Numbered from the stretch's first letter, positions 27,055 through 35,072 are shown. The stretch: DNA of 64,000 bases from Flavobacterium fluviatile (GCF_010645065.1 NZ_JAADZW010000001.1:434001-498000), one strand, 5' to 3'. Made by a program: numbers and translations. Notes: generated from the sequence alone by a model not told the origin.

Positions 27055-27340
27055 TACAATAATAAATGATCTGAGGCTTACTTACCAAACCGGTGGTTGT
27101 ATTGCATTAGAAAGACTTGGATATATCCCAAACTATCTTATATTTTATTCAGCCTCACTAAAACGTAGTTGGCGTTTTGAACTAAAAAGTAAAAAACAAA
27201 ATGGTGTTTTAAAAATAAATGGTGTAGTTGCTTTCGAATATTCTTTTAATGATTTAGATTGCAAAATGAAATCTATCAGAGGTGGTAAAGTCATCAAAGA
27301 ATGGAAAATAAAAGAGATTGCAATGGTTTTAAATGATTAA
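27044..27340 (+). CDS. Small unknown protein at the end of the restriction operon
   Basis: A 98-residue protein I do not recognise. It has no signal peptide or membrane segment. The sequence alternates basic and aromatic residues (LKRSWRFELKSKKQ, VIKEWKIKEIAMVL), suggesting a small beta-rich domain. Its ATG overlaps the 3' end of hsdS by 11 bp, which points to translational coupling and membership of the restriction operon. It could be an accessory or anti-restriction factor, but nothing in the sequence supports a precise role. Confidence 0.6.
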   Translation: MENNTIINDLRLTYQTGGCIALERLGYIPNYLIFYSASLKRSWRFELKSKKQNGVLKINGVVAFEYSFNDLDCKMKSIRGGKVIKEWKIKEIAMVLND

Positions 27341-27426
27341 AGTAATGAAGAAACTACATTTTCTCATAATCATAAAAACCTCCCCTTTCAATATTCATAA
27401 GCTTCTCTCCTTCCCTAATAAAAAAA

Positions 27427-27457
27427 TTGCCCAACACACTAACACTTCGTACTTTTG
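27427..27457 (+). promoter_or_regulatory. Full -33/-7 promoter (TTG, 20-bp spacer, TACTTTTG) of the SpoU-type methyltransferase gene
   Basis: TTG at 27427-27429 and TACTTTTG at 27450-27457, with a 20-bp spacer, match the Bacteroidota consensus exactly. The box ends only 5 bp before the ATG at 27463, so the transcript should begin at or next to the start codon and be leaderless. Confidence 0.7.
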
Positions 27458-27462
27458 CCCTC

Positions 27463-27921
27463 ATGAATGATAATTTTACGAACGAATACTTTGGCATCGG
27501 CATTCACAATGGTAAAACGCCTGAGAATTTGGGTGTTTTGTGGCGGTCGGCTCAAAACTTAGGGGCAACTTTTATATTTACGATAGGAAATCGATATGCC
27601 AAACAAGCTTGTGATACACATGATGCGGTGAAAGCGATTCCGTATTTTCACTATGAAAATTTCGAAGCTTTTTTTGAAAACCTGCCTAAAGGAGCGCGAT
27701 TGGTTGGTGTGGAATTGCATGAGAGCGCATCTGATCTGGAAACCTTCGAGCATCCAAGACGCTGCGTGTATCTGTTAGGTGCAGAAGATCATGGTTTGCC
27801 TAAAAAAACAATGGAAAAGTGCCATCATCTGGTAAAATTCAAATCTGAGAAAAGTTTAAACGTGGCCGTGGCAGGAACAATTGTGATGTACGACAGAAAT
27901 TTGCCAAAACCGCGTTCCTGA
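27463..27921 (+). CDS. SpoU/TrmH family RNA 2'-O-methyltransferase
   Basis: A 152-residue SPOUT-class enzyme with the deep trefoil knot of RNA ribose methyltransferases. The three motifs are present: NLGVLWRSAQNLGA (motif 1), VYLLGAEDHGLP (motif 2) and SLNVAVAGTIVMYD (motif 3). The short length with no N-terminal RNA-binding extension resembles TrmL-like tRNA methyltransferases, but the target is not certain. I chose the ATG at 27463; an upstream TTG at 27427 is part of the -33 promoter element and cannot be the start. It is transcribed on its own. Confidence 0.88.
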   Translation: MNDNFTNEYFGIGIHNGKTPENLGVLWRSAQNLGATFIFTIGNRYAKQACDTHDAVKAIPYFHYENFEAFFENLPKGARLVGVELHESASDLETFEHPRRCVYLLGAEDHGLPKKTMEKCHHLVKFKSEKSLNVAVAGTIVMYDRNLPKPRS

Positions 27922-28072
27922 ACTACTGCATCCTTTTCTATTCAATTTGGATTTTTTTGCTTAATTTCTAATTACTTACATGATAATTTAGTAAGATATC
28001 CAGCATTTCTTATAAGAAGTAATTATTCTATTGACTTAATTTTAAACCAGTAAAAACTTAAAAATTAATATC

Positions 28073-28297
28073 ATGGAAAATTTACATAACTACACCAGTG
28101 AAGAATTGGCAAAATGCCCATATCACGCACAACTTGCTCAGACACAAAATAATAATGAAGGTGATAAAGCCAATACCGGAGACTGGGACGACCAGCGCGA
28201 TGAAGATGGTACAGATCCCGATCGTTATGAAGAAGAAGGTGGCAATAATAATTCAGGAGGCGCAGGAAGTTCCGGAAGTGCTGCTACCAACAGCTAA
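28073..28297 (+). CDS. Small acidic glycine/serine-rich protein of unknown function
   Basis: A 74-residue protein without signal peptide or membrane segment. The N-terminal 20 residues (MENLHNYTSEELAKCPYHAQ) look ordered, while the rest is acidic and then Gly/Ser/Asn-rich (GGAGSSGSAATNS), so it is probably disordered. I do not recognise a family. It lies before a broken DUF3606 gene and another acidic protein, and resembles the small stress-type genes common in Flavobacterium. The ATG at 28073 follows an AT-rich leader. Confidence 0.6.
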   Translation: MENLHNYTSEELAKCPYHAQLAQTQNNNEGDKANTGDWDDQRDEDGTDPDRYEEEGGNNNSGGAGSSGSAATNS

Positions 28298-28331
28298 CAC
28301 AATCTGAAATTATTAACCTTAAAAAGGAATT

Positions 28332-28520
28332 ATGATGAGCGGTGATTTAAGCAAAAAGGATTTCAGGATCGTTTGCGAATCATTAGGAATGAAGACTATG
28401 AAGTTGGTTATTGTACAGAAAAATTTGGCGTAACCAGACAAGAACTTCAGTCGGCTATTAATGCAACAGGAAGCAATCTCGTTTTCATACGTAGAAAACG
28501 AAATTAAAATATTCTCATAA
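28332..28520 (+). pseudogene. Frameshifted DUF3606-type small protein
   Basis: The ATG at 28332 opens MMSGDLSKKDF, then the family core (RNEDYEVGY, TEKFGVTRQELQSAI) is found one frame over, from 28364 on. The T-run at 28361-28363 looks one T short (GATTTCAGG for an expected GATTTTCAGG). After NATGSNLV the frame probably shifts back at the TTTT run at 28474-28477, giving SYVENEI and a stop at 28518-28520; without that second shift it ends at 28507. As written the first frame stops after 33 codons. The expected Trp of the family is Cys here (GYC). It is probably a decaying gene or one with two base-call errors. Confidence 0.6.
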
Positions 28521-28703
28521 ATATTTTTTTATACAAATATCTATTTTTTAAATTGTTAATTGAATTAATATAAATAATAACTTTATGATAATTGGAAAAG
28601 ACTTCAAAAAATATTTTAAGAGATCACTTTAAATCTTGTGCTTACTTTTAACCTAATAACCTGAAGTTAGCAATTCGAAATAATTAACTTTAAAAATACT
28701 ATT

Positions 28704-29039
28704 ATGATAACAGATAACGAAAGAAATTATAATCAGGACGATTATGATTTCAACCCCGACACTCAGGACAATCAAAGCTACGTAGAACAGTACCAACAGG
28801 AAAACAGCGAAGAAGAAAATCTTTTAAAGCAAGACGAAACTCCTGAGCCGCCAGAAAACGAAAATCTTGATACAGAATTCTCAAACGCACTTGATCTTGA
28901 CGATTTTGAAAATGATTTTGATGAAAATGATTCCGAAGGAGAAGAAGATCCTGAACAGAATGAAAAGGAAGAAAATTACGATCAGCAAGAAATTGCTGAA
29001 CCCGAAACATTTGCTGATGACGGTTATAAAATAGATTAG
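28704..29039 (+). CDS. Very acidic low-complexity protein
   Basis: A 111-residue protein made almost wholly of Asp, Glu, Asn, Gln and Pro (LDLDDFENDFDENDSEGEED), with no signal peptide and very few positive residues, so it is probably intrinsically disordered. No family is recognised. A strong hairpin terminator follows at 29099. The codon pattern and independent transcription unit support a real gene. Possible roles are cation or DNA-mimic binding, but this is speculation from composition alone. Confidence 0.65.
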   Translation: MITDNERNYNQDDYDFNPDTQDNQSYVEQYQQENSEEENLLKQDETPEPPENENLDTEFSNALDLDDFENDFDENDSEGEEDPEQNEKEENYDQQEIAEPETFADDGYKID

Positions 29040-29098
29040 TCTATGATCGAATCAGTTAGTTTTTCGAACTTTGACTAATAAGAACAAATTAAAAAGAT

Positions 29099-29132
29099 GC
29101 CTTTGCAGTTTGATATTGCAGAGGCCTTTTTT
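29099..29132 (+). terminator. Terminator after the acidic protein gene
   Basis: A 9-bp stem with one mismatch (GCCTTTGCA with TGCAGAGGC) around a 9-nt loop, followed by a run of T at 29125-29130. It lies 60 bp after the stop codon at 29039. Confidence 0.65.
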
Positions 29133-29399
29133 ATGATACCATAGGTTTTTCGATAAAATTGTTGAGGACACTATTAAGTTTTCAGTTTCATAATCCCTTG
29201 CGTTGGTTTTGGTAATCGTCCATTTAACTATTTCTTTATGGCTTTTATTTACTTGTCAAGGCATTTTCCATATTTGTATAATGTCTTGTTTCCGAAATAC
29301 AATATTTGTTTAATTATATTGTATTTGGTAAATAAAAAAAACCTGTATCATTGGATAATACAGGTTTTAATATGATATAAAAAATGTCAGATGCTTTAC
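29133..29399. other. Intergenic region between convergent genes
   Basis: AT-rich, without a credible ORF. It holds only the terminators of the flanking convergent genes (29099-29132 and 29338-29370). Confidence 0.5.
29338..29370 (-). terminator. Terminator of the DUF892 gene
   Basis: A perfect AACCTGTAT/ATACAGGTT hairpin with an A-tract at its lower-coordinate side, which reads as a T-run on the minus strand. It lies about 30 bp downstream of the DUF892 stop. Confidence 0.65.
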
Positions 29400-30035
29400 T
29401 TACTCTTCGTCTTCTTCTGCAGCCTCAAAGTTGATGCTGTTGTAAGCAGCGTCGGTCAAAAGCGTGTCGGCTTCTTTTTCTTCTGCCAGTGTTTTTTCCA
29501 GTAATAGTACTGCGTCATCCTCTCCCAGAGTAGTAGCGAAAGCAGCTAAAGTTCCGTAAGTAGCAATTTCATAATGCTCGATTTTTTGAGATGCTGCAAT
29601 AATTCCGGCATCGCGTACAGGACCTTTTTCAGTCTCTTCCATAATGCTTTCACCTTCTTTGATAAGACCTTCCATGGCATCGCATTTTTTGGCAACAGCT
29701 TTTTCGCCCACCAGTGAAAATACTTTTTCAAGTCTCTCTTTTTGTTCTACTGTCACTGCCAAGTGATCCTGAAGCGCCTTAACCAGGTTTTCAGAAGTTG
29801 CATTTTTTGCCATTTTAGGCAATGCTTTTATCAGTGCTTTTTCAGCCCAGTAAATATCCTTAAGCGAATCAACAAACAATTCTCTCAGGCCGTCTGCGGC
29901 TGATGATTTTGCTTTTACAACCCCTGCTGAGTTTGTTTTAGATGTTGTTGTTTTGCTTTTTGCTGCAGCTGTTTTCGTTTTTGCTGCTGTAGTTTTTGCT
30001 TTTGTAGCGGTAGTATTTTTTTCTGCGGTTTTCAT
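29400..30035 (-). CDS. Ferritin-like DUF892 (YciE/YciF) protein with histone-like N-terminal tail
   Basis: A 211-residue protein. Residues 1-48 are a Lys/Thr/Ala-rich tail (KTTAAKTKTAAAKSKTT) that resembles the basic tails of bacterial histone H1-like proteins. Residues about 50-205 form the DUF892 four-helix ferritin-like bundle (LRELFVDSLKDIYWAEKALI, KIEHYEIATYGTLAAFA, EEKEADTLLTDAAY), with helix-borne Glu/His as candidate di-metal ligands. DUF892 proteins are stress-induced in many bacteria. The tail may bind DNA, which would make it a Dps-like protector; that is inference. It is monocistronic with its own terminator. Confidence 0.88.
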   Translation of the reverse strand: MKTAEKNTTATKAKTTAAKTKTAAAKSKTTTSKTNSAGVVKAKSSAADGLRELFVDSLKDIYWAEKALIKALPKMAKNATSENLVKALQDHLAVTVEQKERLEKVFSLVGEKAVAKKCDAMEGLIKEGESIMEETEKGPVRDAGIIAASQKIEHYEIATYGTLAAFATTLGEDDAVLLLEKTLAEEKEADTLLTDAAYNSINFEAAEEDEE

Positions 30036-30276
30036 AATAATTAATTTTTAAAGTATTTTTCAAATTTACCGATACATGCTGCAATTACTTTTACAGAAAT
30101 TTTTTTAATACTTACACTATTCAAATGAATTGTATTATTATAAGACAAAGCGAAAATGATTTAAATTTATAAGAAAATACACTAATAGTACTCATTATGA
30201 AAACCTTACGCTCTCGAAAGGTGAGTTTTGTTACAATTTAGAACTATAACTTAACCTAAATAAGAATAGTCTCTGT

Positions 30277-30284
30277 TAATTTTG
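30277..30284 (+). promoter_or_regulatory. Candidate -7 box (TAATTTTG) for the exonuclease/GIY-YIG gene
   Basis: A perfect TAnnTTTG match 39 bp before the ATG at 30324. A TTG at the standard -33 spacing is not seen. The region 30036-30276 between the divergent genes is otherwise AT-rich and without an ORF. Confidence 0.45.
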
Positions 30285-30323
30285 CATTCCCCGGACAGAA
30301 TAGGCTTCCGGTTGTGACAGAAG

Positions 30324-31748
30324 ATGAAAGAGACTGAATATGCTATAGTAGATATTGAAACCACAGGCGGGAATGCAAGTGGCAGCCGCATTACGGAAAT
30401 TGCGATTATTATCCATAATGGAATAAATATTATTGATCGTTTTGAAACACTGGTCAATCCGCAAAAAGAAATCCCCGCTCCTATTTTTGCACTCACAGGC
30501 ATCAACAATCAAATGGTTCGAAATGCCCCAATCTTTGATGATATTGCAGAACAAGTTTTGGAAATGCTTACAGATCGTATTTTCGTTGCCCACAATGTGA
30601 ATTTTGATTATTCTTTCGTTCGGCATGAACTCGAAAAAGCCGGATTCATCTGGAAAGCCAGAAAATTATGTACCGTCAGGGCAGCGAGAAAAATCAGGCC
30701 CGGATTTAAATCGTACAGCCTGGGGAAACTTTGCCAGTCATTGGATATTCCCTTGAAAAACCAGCATCGTGCCGGCGGAGATGCTGATGCCACTGCCTTA
30801 CTTTTCTCCAGATTATTAGAATGGGACACCGTAGGTCATTTGCAAAAAATGGTAAAAAATACAGCACTGGACCAGCGCTTACCTCCTAACCTTCCTCCTG
30901 AAGATTTCGATGCGTTACCGGAAAAACCGGGTGTGTATTATTTTTATAATCAGCTAAACAAGGTCGTTTATGTCGGTAAAGCAATCAATTTAAAAAAACG
31001 TGTGACTTCTCATTTCAGCGGTCATAAAATTACGCCACAGCGACAGTATTTCCTTCGGGATATTTATGCCATATCTTTTGAAGTTTGTGCCACTGAACTG
31101 ATGGCTTTACTGCTGGAATGTGCAGAAATAAAAAAACTCTGGCCGGTTTACAACAGGGCACTCAAACGTTTTGAACCCAAATACGGACTTTATCAGTATG
31201 AAGCCCGAAGCGGATACAAATATCTGGTAACCGGAAAACTAAGCAAGTTCCAAACCTGTATTGAACATTTTAATACTGTCCATGAAGGTATAAATATGCT
31301 CATCAGCCTGAAACAGGAGTTTGAAATCGATAATCGCTTTTGCAAATACGGTATTACTACGGCTGGTGAAATTTTTCCTGATGATGATACACCGCTGCCG
31401 GAAGTTCAGGCTCATAATAAAAAAATAGAAAATGCGATTGAGCATTTATTAGGTAACAGAGCGAGCTTTGCTATTATAGACAAAGGACGCTCTGCAACCG
31501 AACGCAGTTGTATCTGGGTTGAGAATGGACATTTTTACGGAATGGGCTATGTTGCGTCTGATATTGGATTTACAGAGCCTTCAGAGGTCAAAGAGTATGT
31601 AACGCCCTATAAAAGTAATCACTATATTATGCAACTTATCAATGGTTATGCTCAGAAATATCCTGGAAAAGTTTTTAATAAAAAACGTAAAAAGAAAGAT
31701 AGTGAACATATCTCTTTTGATGAATCTGATTTCATACATGGTTTGTAA
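30324..31748 (+). CDS. DnaQ-like 3'-5' exonuclease fused to a GIY-YIG (UvrC/Cho-like) endonuclease
   Basis: A 474-residue protein. Residues 1-175 form a DEDDh exonuclease: VDIETTG (Exo I), AHNVNFDYSF (Exo II) and HRAGGDADAT (Exo III, His-Asp). Residues about 195-285 form a GIY-YIG nuclease (PGVYYFYNQLNKVVYVGKAI, then LKKRVTSHF). The rest is helical and unassigned. This fusion is known in several phyla and resembles Cho, the UvrC-like nuclease of nucleotide excision repair. It probably removes damaged or mismatched DNA flaps. It is monocistronic; the ATG at 30324 is the first in frame and matches the family start. Confidence 0.9.
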   Translation: MKETEYAIVDIETTGGNASGSRITEIAIIIHNGINIIDRFETLVNPQKEIPAPIFALTGINNQMVRNAPIFDDIAEQVLEMLTDRIFVAHNVNFDYSFVRHELEKAGFIWKARKLCTVRAARKIRPGFKSYSLGKLCQSLDIPLKNQHRAGGDADATALLFSRLLEWDTVGHLQKMVKNTALDQRLPPNLPPEDFDALPEKPGVYYFYNQLNKVVYVGKAINLKKRVTSHFSGHKITPQRQYFLRDIYAISFEVCATELMALLLECAEIKKLWPVYNRALKRFEPKYGLYQYEARSGYKYLVTGKLSKFQTCIEHFNTVHEGINMLISLKQEFEIDNRFCKYGITTAGEIFPDDDTPLPEVQAHNKKIENAIEHLLGNRASFAIIDKGRSATERSCIWVENGHFYGMGYVASDIGFTEPSEVKEYVTPYKSNHYIMQLINGYAQKYPGKVFNKKRKKKDSEHISFDESDFIHGL

Positions 31749-31831
31749 ACAAATCATCTAAATCTTTCCAAACATGTAAATTACATAACACTTGAGGATC
31801 TTTATATAAATTAAAAAATAGTGTACGGAAG

Positions 31832-31839
31832 TATCTTTG
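31832..31839 (+). promoter_or_regulatory. -7 box (TATCTTTG) for the small gene/xthA pair
   Basis: A perfect TAnnTTTG match 23 bp before the ATG at 31863. It overlaps an alternative TTG start at 31837 in another frame and so argues against that reading. Confidence 0.5.
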
Positions 31840-31862
31840 TATTTATCTAAACAACTCAAATC

Positions 31863-32096
31863 ATGGAAAATTCAAACACATACAACAATGCAGCCTACAG
31901 CACGGATTCTTTGCACAGCCAGATTTGTTTGGCAGACAATATCGATTTCATATATCGAAAAGCCTACAGAGGAGATTGGGGACACTGGGACGATTTACCT
32001 GATAATACTACTACTACCCTCGATTGCCCTGAGAAAGACAGCGAAGCAAGTTCAATTGGACTAAGAAGAGTTCCAAATGAAAATAGCTACTTATAA
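31863..32096 (+). CDS. Small unknown protein overlapping xthA
   Basis: A 77-residue hydrophilic protein without signal peptide or membrane segment (MENSNTYNNAAYSTDSLHSQ). It has an aromatic-rich centre (IYRKAYRGDWGHWDDLPDN) but no family I recognise. It starts just after a good -7 box, and its last 20 bp overlap the start of the exonuclease III gene, so the two are probably co-transcribed and coupled. A longer ORF in a second frame exists over the same bases but begins inside the promoter. It could be only a leader ORF that controls xthA translation. Confidence 0.5.
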   Translation: MENSNTYNNAAYSTDSLHSQICLADNIDFIYRKAYRGDWGHWDDLPDNTTTTLDCPEKDSEASSIGLRRVPNENSYL

Positions 32097-32850
32097 TGTC
32101 AATGGAATCAATGGCCGTTTAAATGTACTTCTTCGTTGGCTTGAGGAAGCTGAACCGGATATTGTATGTCTGCAGGAACTGAAAGCGCCACAAGATAAAT
32201 TTCCGCTAAAGGCTATTCAGGATGCGGGTTATAATGCAATATGGCATGGACAAAAACAGTGGAACGGAGTCGCCATCCTCGCCCGAAATTCTGAAATTGA
32301 AGAAATCACCCGCACACTTCCGGGAGATCATGATGATATTCAGAGCCGTTACATTGAAGCCTTGATTGGCGGTGTTGTAATAGCCTGTCTTTATCTTCCG
32401 AATGGCAATCCGGCACCGGGACCTAAATTCGAATATAAATTGAAGTGGTTTGAAAGACTTTCTCATCGTACCAAAACCCTGCTTAGCTTAAATATACCTG
32501 TGATACTGATAGGCGATTTTAATGTCATGCCAACAGAACTTGATGTTTATAAGCCCGAAAAATGGGTAAAAGATGCACTTTTCAGGCCTGAAGTTCGAAA
32601 AGCTTTTGCGAATATCGTCTCACAGGGCTGGACAGATGCGATTCGTACTCTTTATCCTGATGAAAAAATCTATACTTTTTGGGATTATTTCAGAAAAGCG
32701 TATGAAAGAGATGCGGGTCTGCGAATTGATCATTTTCTTTTAAGTCCGCAATTAGCCAAAAAACTGCAATCTGGTGGTGTGGACCGCCATGTAAGGGGTT
32801 GGGAAAAAACCAGTGATCATGCGCCAGTCTGGATTCAAATTGAGAAATAA
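32077..32850 (+). CDS. xthA: Exodeoxyribonuclease III (XthA)
   Basis: A 257-residue Mg-dependent AP endonuclease/3'-5' exonuclease of the endonuclease/exonuclease/phosphatase fold. Family motifs are visible: NVNGINGRL, the metal-binding Glu in CLQELKAP, IGDFNVMP (active-site Asp/Asn), the RIDHFLLS block and the catalytic His in TSDHAPVW. It works in base-excision repair. The ATG at 32077 overlaps the upstream small ORF and fits the family N-terminus (MKIATYNVNGIN). It lies near the DnaQ/GIY-YIG repair nuclease gene, although separately transcribed. Confidence 0.93.
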   Translation: MKIATYNVNGINGRLNVLLRWLEEAEPDIVCLQELKAPQDKFPLKAIQDAGYNAIWHGQKQWNGVAILARNSEIEEITRTLPGDHDDIQSRYIEALIGGVVIACLYLPNGNPAPGPKFEYKLKWFERLSHRTKTLLSLNIPVILIGDFNVMPTELDVYKPEKWVKDALFRPEVRKAFANIVSQGWTDAIRTLYPDEKIYTFWDYFRKAYERDAGLRIDHFLLSPQLAKKLQSGGVDRHVRGWEKTSDHAPVWIQIEK

Positions 32851-32888
32851 AACAAAATATTGAGCTATTTATTCAGACAGTATTAAAT

Positions 32889-32918
32889 AGAAAAACCTGC
32901 AATAGTCAATACTGCAGG
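32889..32918 (-). terminator. Candidate terminator of the small lipoprotein gene
   Basis: CCTGCA pairs with TGCAGG around an AT-rich loop. An A-run on the lower-coordinate side reads as a T-run on the minus strand. The stem is short (6 bp), so support is moderate. It may also serve xthA from the other side. Confidence 0.4.
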
Positions 32919-32998
32919 CTTCTGAATCAATAACTAATGTTATAAAGTAATGAATCAATAATAGATCTAAATCCTAAATCTATTCTCTTTAATTTTTT

Positions 32999-33211
32999 TT
33001 ATTGCTGTGGTACAGCTGTAGCTGCTGTATCTGTTGTTACCATAGTCGTGTCCTGAGGAACATTTGTAGTGTCTATAGTAGTAGAATCAACAGTTACAGC
33101 GGTTGAATCGTAAGTCGAATCAGCTGGAACAGTATCCGTTTTTTTACACGAAAATGACAATCCGGCTACAAGAGCTAACAAAGCAATTTTGGTTTTGATA
33201 AGTGTTTTCAT
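32999..33211 (-). CDS. Small Thr/Asp-rich lipoprotein
   Basis: A 70-residue protein with a type II signal peptide (MKTLIKTKIALLALVAGLSF) and lipobox LSFSC; the mature part is Thr/Ser/Asp-rich (DSTAVTVDSTTIDTTN) and should be unstructured. I chose the ATG at 33211; the in-frame upstream start at 33247 adds 12 residues before a better signal peptide. No function is known. Such short threonine-rich lipoproteins are common in Flavobacterium and are probably exposed at the periplasmic face or surface. It is monocistronic. Confidence 0.7.
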   Translation of the reverse strand: MKTLIKTKIALLALVAGLSFSCKKTDTVPADSTYDSTAVTVDSTTIDTTNVPQDTTMVTTDTAATAVPQQ

Positions 33212-33349
33212 AATAATGATTGTTTTATTAATACTAAATATTTTCAAATTTAGTTTTTTATGATATCAAATTCTTACATAATTTTTTTTTGTTTTTACAG
33301 AATCTAATGTTATAGATTAAACAGTGGCTCTTTTTAACAAACTCATTAA

Positions 33350-33787
33350 TTAATCTGCCTTGTATTTGTTGTTCCAATACAGCATGAGTAATAAAGTAAC
33401 GATTATACATGAGGCGCTTCCTTCAAAAAACAGACAAAGAGTATAGACTGGTACAGAAGGATCCCCTCCAAACATAAAAGCTTCTGATAGCGATTTTACA
33501 TAAGCATCTCCACCTCTCGCGTAACTATAGATAAGCAATGCTACAATGCTTAATACTACTCCGGTAAATGAAGTAACCATTGCTGAAATAGCATTCGGCA
33601 GGAAGTTTGTCTGGCCTTCTGCAAGATTCATTTTTAATGTTCTGTTTACACCATAAAAAATGAAAAGCACATTTAATAAACGCAGGTAATATAAATGGGC
33701 AAGATTTAAAACTTCCAATAATAAGAAAAAAAGCGCAATTGCCAGGAATATAAAAAATCCGTTGATGATTTCTTTTGGTACTTTCAT
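33350..33787 (-). CDS. Unknown membrane protein with four helices
   Basis: A 145-residue protein with four predicted transmembrane segments, roughly 10-28, 33-48, 70-88 and 110-135. There is no recognised domain. Hydrophilic loops are short and one holds the motif YSYARGGDAYVKSL. It lies alone between the lipoprotein gene and lacI. The frame, the start at 33787 and the regular helix spacing support a real gene; the function cannot be assigned. Confidence 0.65.
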   Translation of the reverse strand: MKVPKEIINGFFIFLAIALFFLLLEVLNLAHLYYLRLLNVLFIFYGVNRTLKMNLAEGQTNFLPNAISAMVTSFTGVVLSIVALLIYSYARGGDAYVKSLSEAFMFGGDPSVPVYTLCLFFEGSASCIIVTLLLMLYWNNKYKAD

Positions 33788-34027
33788 AATAGTTCTTTTT
33801 TAAGTGATAAATAATTTTTATAAATTAAATAAAAATGGAGAAAAAAAAGTTTCACTATTATGCTGCAGGGTTATAATATATCCACGGAAAACTAACTATA
33901 AATTATAGTTCAAAAAAAAATAAATTACTTAAAATTAGCTAACTAAAACAAGTTACCTAAACAATAGTGGAAAGACAATAAATATTTAAGGCGTACAATA
34001 AGTATCACTTTAAGCTGAATTTTGAAA

Positions 34028-35068
34028 TTACAAACTTACAGTCGTTTGACTTCTTTTTGAACTGCTTCTGATAATCAAATCTGATTCAATTATTTTAGTT
34101 ATGACTTCATGATTTTCCTTGTTTTTCAAAATATGGTCAAAGTACACCATGGCAGCCTGATATCCTAATCTTTCACTATTTTGGTCTATGGATGATATAG
34201 AAGGTATAATCATTTCTGTAAAAGGCTCATTGGCGTAACCAAAAACACCAATATCATGTGGAATCCTGAGTCCTGATTCCGTAATGGCGAGCATGATTCC
34301 TAAAGCCTGTAAATCTGATATTGCAAGAAACGCATCCGGAGGTTCCGGCAGTGCAAGAAGTTTCATAGCAGTCTGAAATGCATTTTCTTTACTTATATTA
34401 TCATCTACAATAAAGTGATCCGGAACGTGCATTCCGGCTTCGTTTATTGCTCTTATAAATCCTTCTTTTCTATTCATGTATAAGTCCATGTGCAATGGGC
34501 CACCAATAAATGCAAGCCTCTGATAGCCTTCTGCAATCATGCTTTTGGCAGCTTTATAAGTTGCATCCTCATTATCATTTATGACCCTGTGACCCGGAAA
34601 ATTTTCATCACAGCGGTCAAACTGAACAACATTGATTTTATGTTCTAAAACCTGCTCCAGAATTTTCGCAGAGTGGGTTTCTTTGGAAAGGGAAATCAGA
34701 ATGCAGTCCACGTTCTGATGAATCAGTGTTTCGATAGCTGTTTCTTCAACATCCGATTTTTCATGAGACTGGCAAATAATGAGATTGTGTTTGTTTTCGG
34801 TACAAGCTTTTTCAATTCCGGAAATGGCATCCGAAAAGAAATTCTGATTGATCTGAGGTACAATTACACCAAGTGTTCTCGATGAACCACGTCTTAAATT
34901 TGCTGCCTGAGTATTATGCTTGAAATTAATTTCGGCCGCTTTTTTTAAAACTGCCTGCCGTACCTCTTCTTTGACGCCCGGCTTGCCATTCAGGGCTTTG
35001 GAAACATACGATACTGAAAGCCCGAGTTCTTTTGCTAAGTCGTATATGGTGATTCTTTTTGTACTCAT
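34028..35068 (-). CDS. LacI-family transcriptional regulator
   Basis: A 346-residue regulator: N-terminal HTH with TIYDLAKELGLSVSYVSKAL and the hinge helix region (about 1-60), then a periplasmic-binding-protein-like effector domain (TLGVIVPQINQNFFSDAISG; DAFLAISDLQALGIM; IGVFGYANEPFTEMIIPSIS). It binds a sugar or sugar derivative and represses or activates nearby genes. A full -33/-7 promoter ends 4 bp before the ATG. The neighbouring GH43 gene is the obvious first target, and the pectin locus 5 kb away may also be controlled, but this is inference. Confidence 0.93.
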   Translation of the reverse strand: MSTKRITIYDLAKELGLSVSYVSKALNGKPGVKEEVRQAVLKKAAEINFKHNTQAANLRRGSSRTLGVIVPQINQNFFSDAISGIEKACTENKHNLIICQSHEKSDVEETAIETLIHQNVDCILISLSKETHSAKILEQVLEHKINVVQFDRCDENFPGHRVINDNEDATYKAAKSMIAEGYQRLAFIGGPLHMDLYMNRKEGFIRAINEAGMHVPDHFIVDDNISKENAFQTAMKLLALPEPPDAFLAISDLQALGIMLAITESGLRIPHDIGVFGYANEPFTEMIIPSISSIDQNSERLGYQAAMVYFDHILKNKENHEVITKIIESDLIIRSSSKRSQTTVSL

Positions 35069-35072
35069 GCTG

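Noticed and set aside
31837..32064. Alternative 75-residue ORF over the small gene at 31863
   Set aside because: Its TTG start lies inside the -7 box at 31832-31839, so it could not be translated from that transcript.
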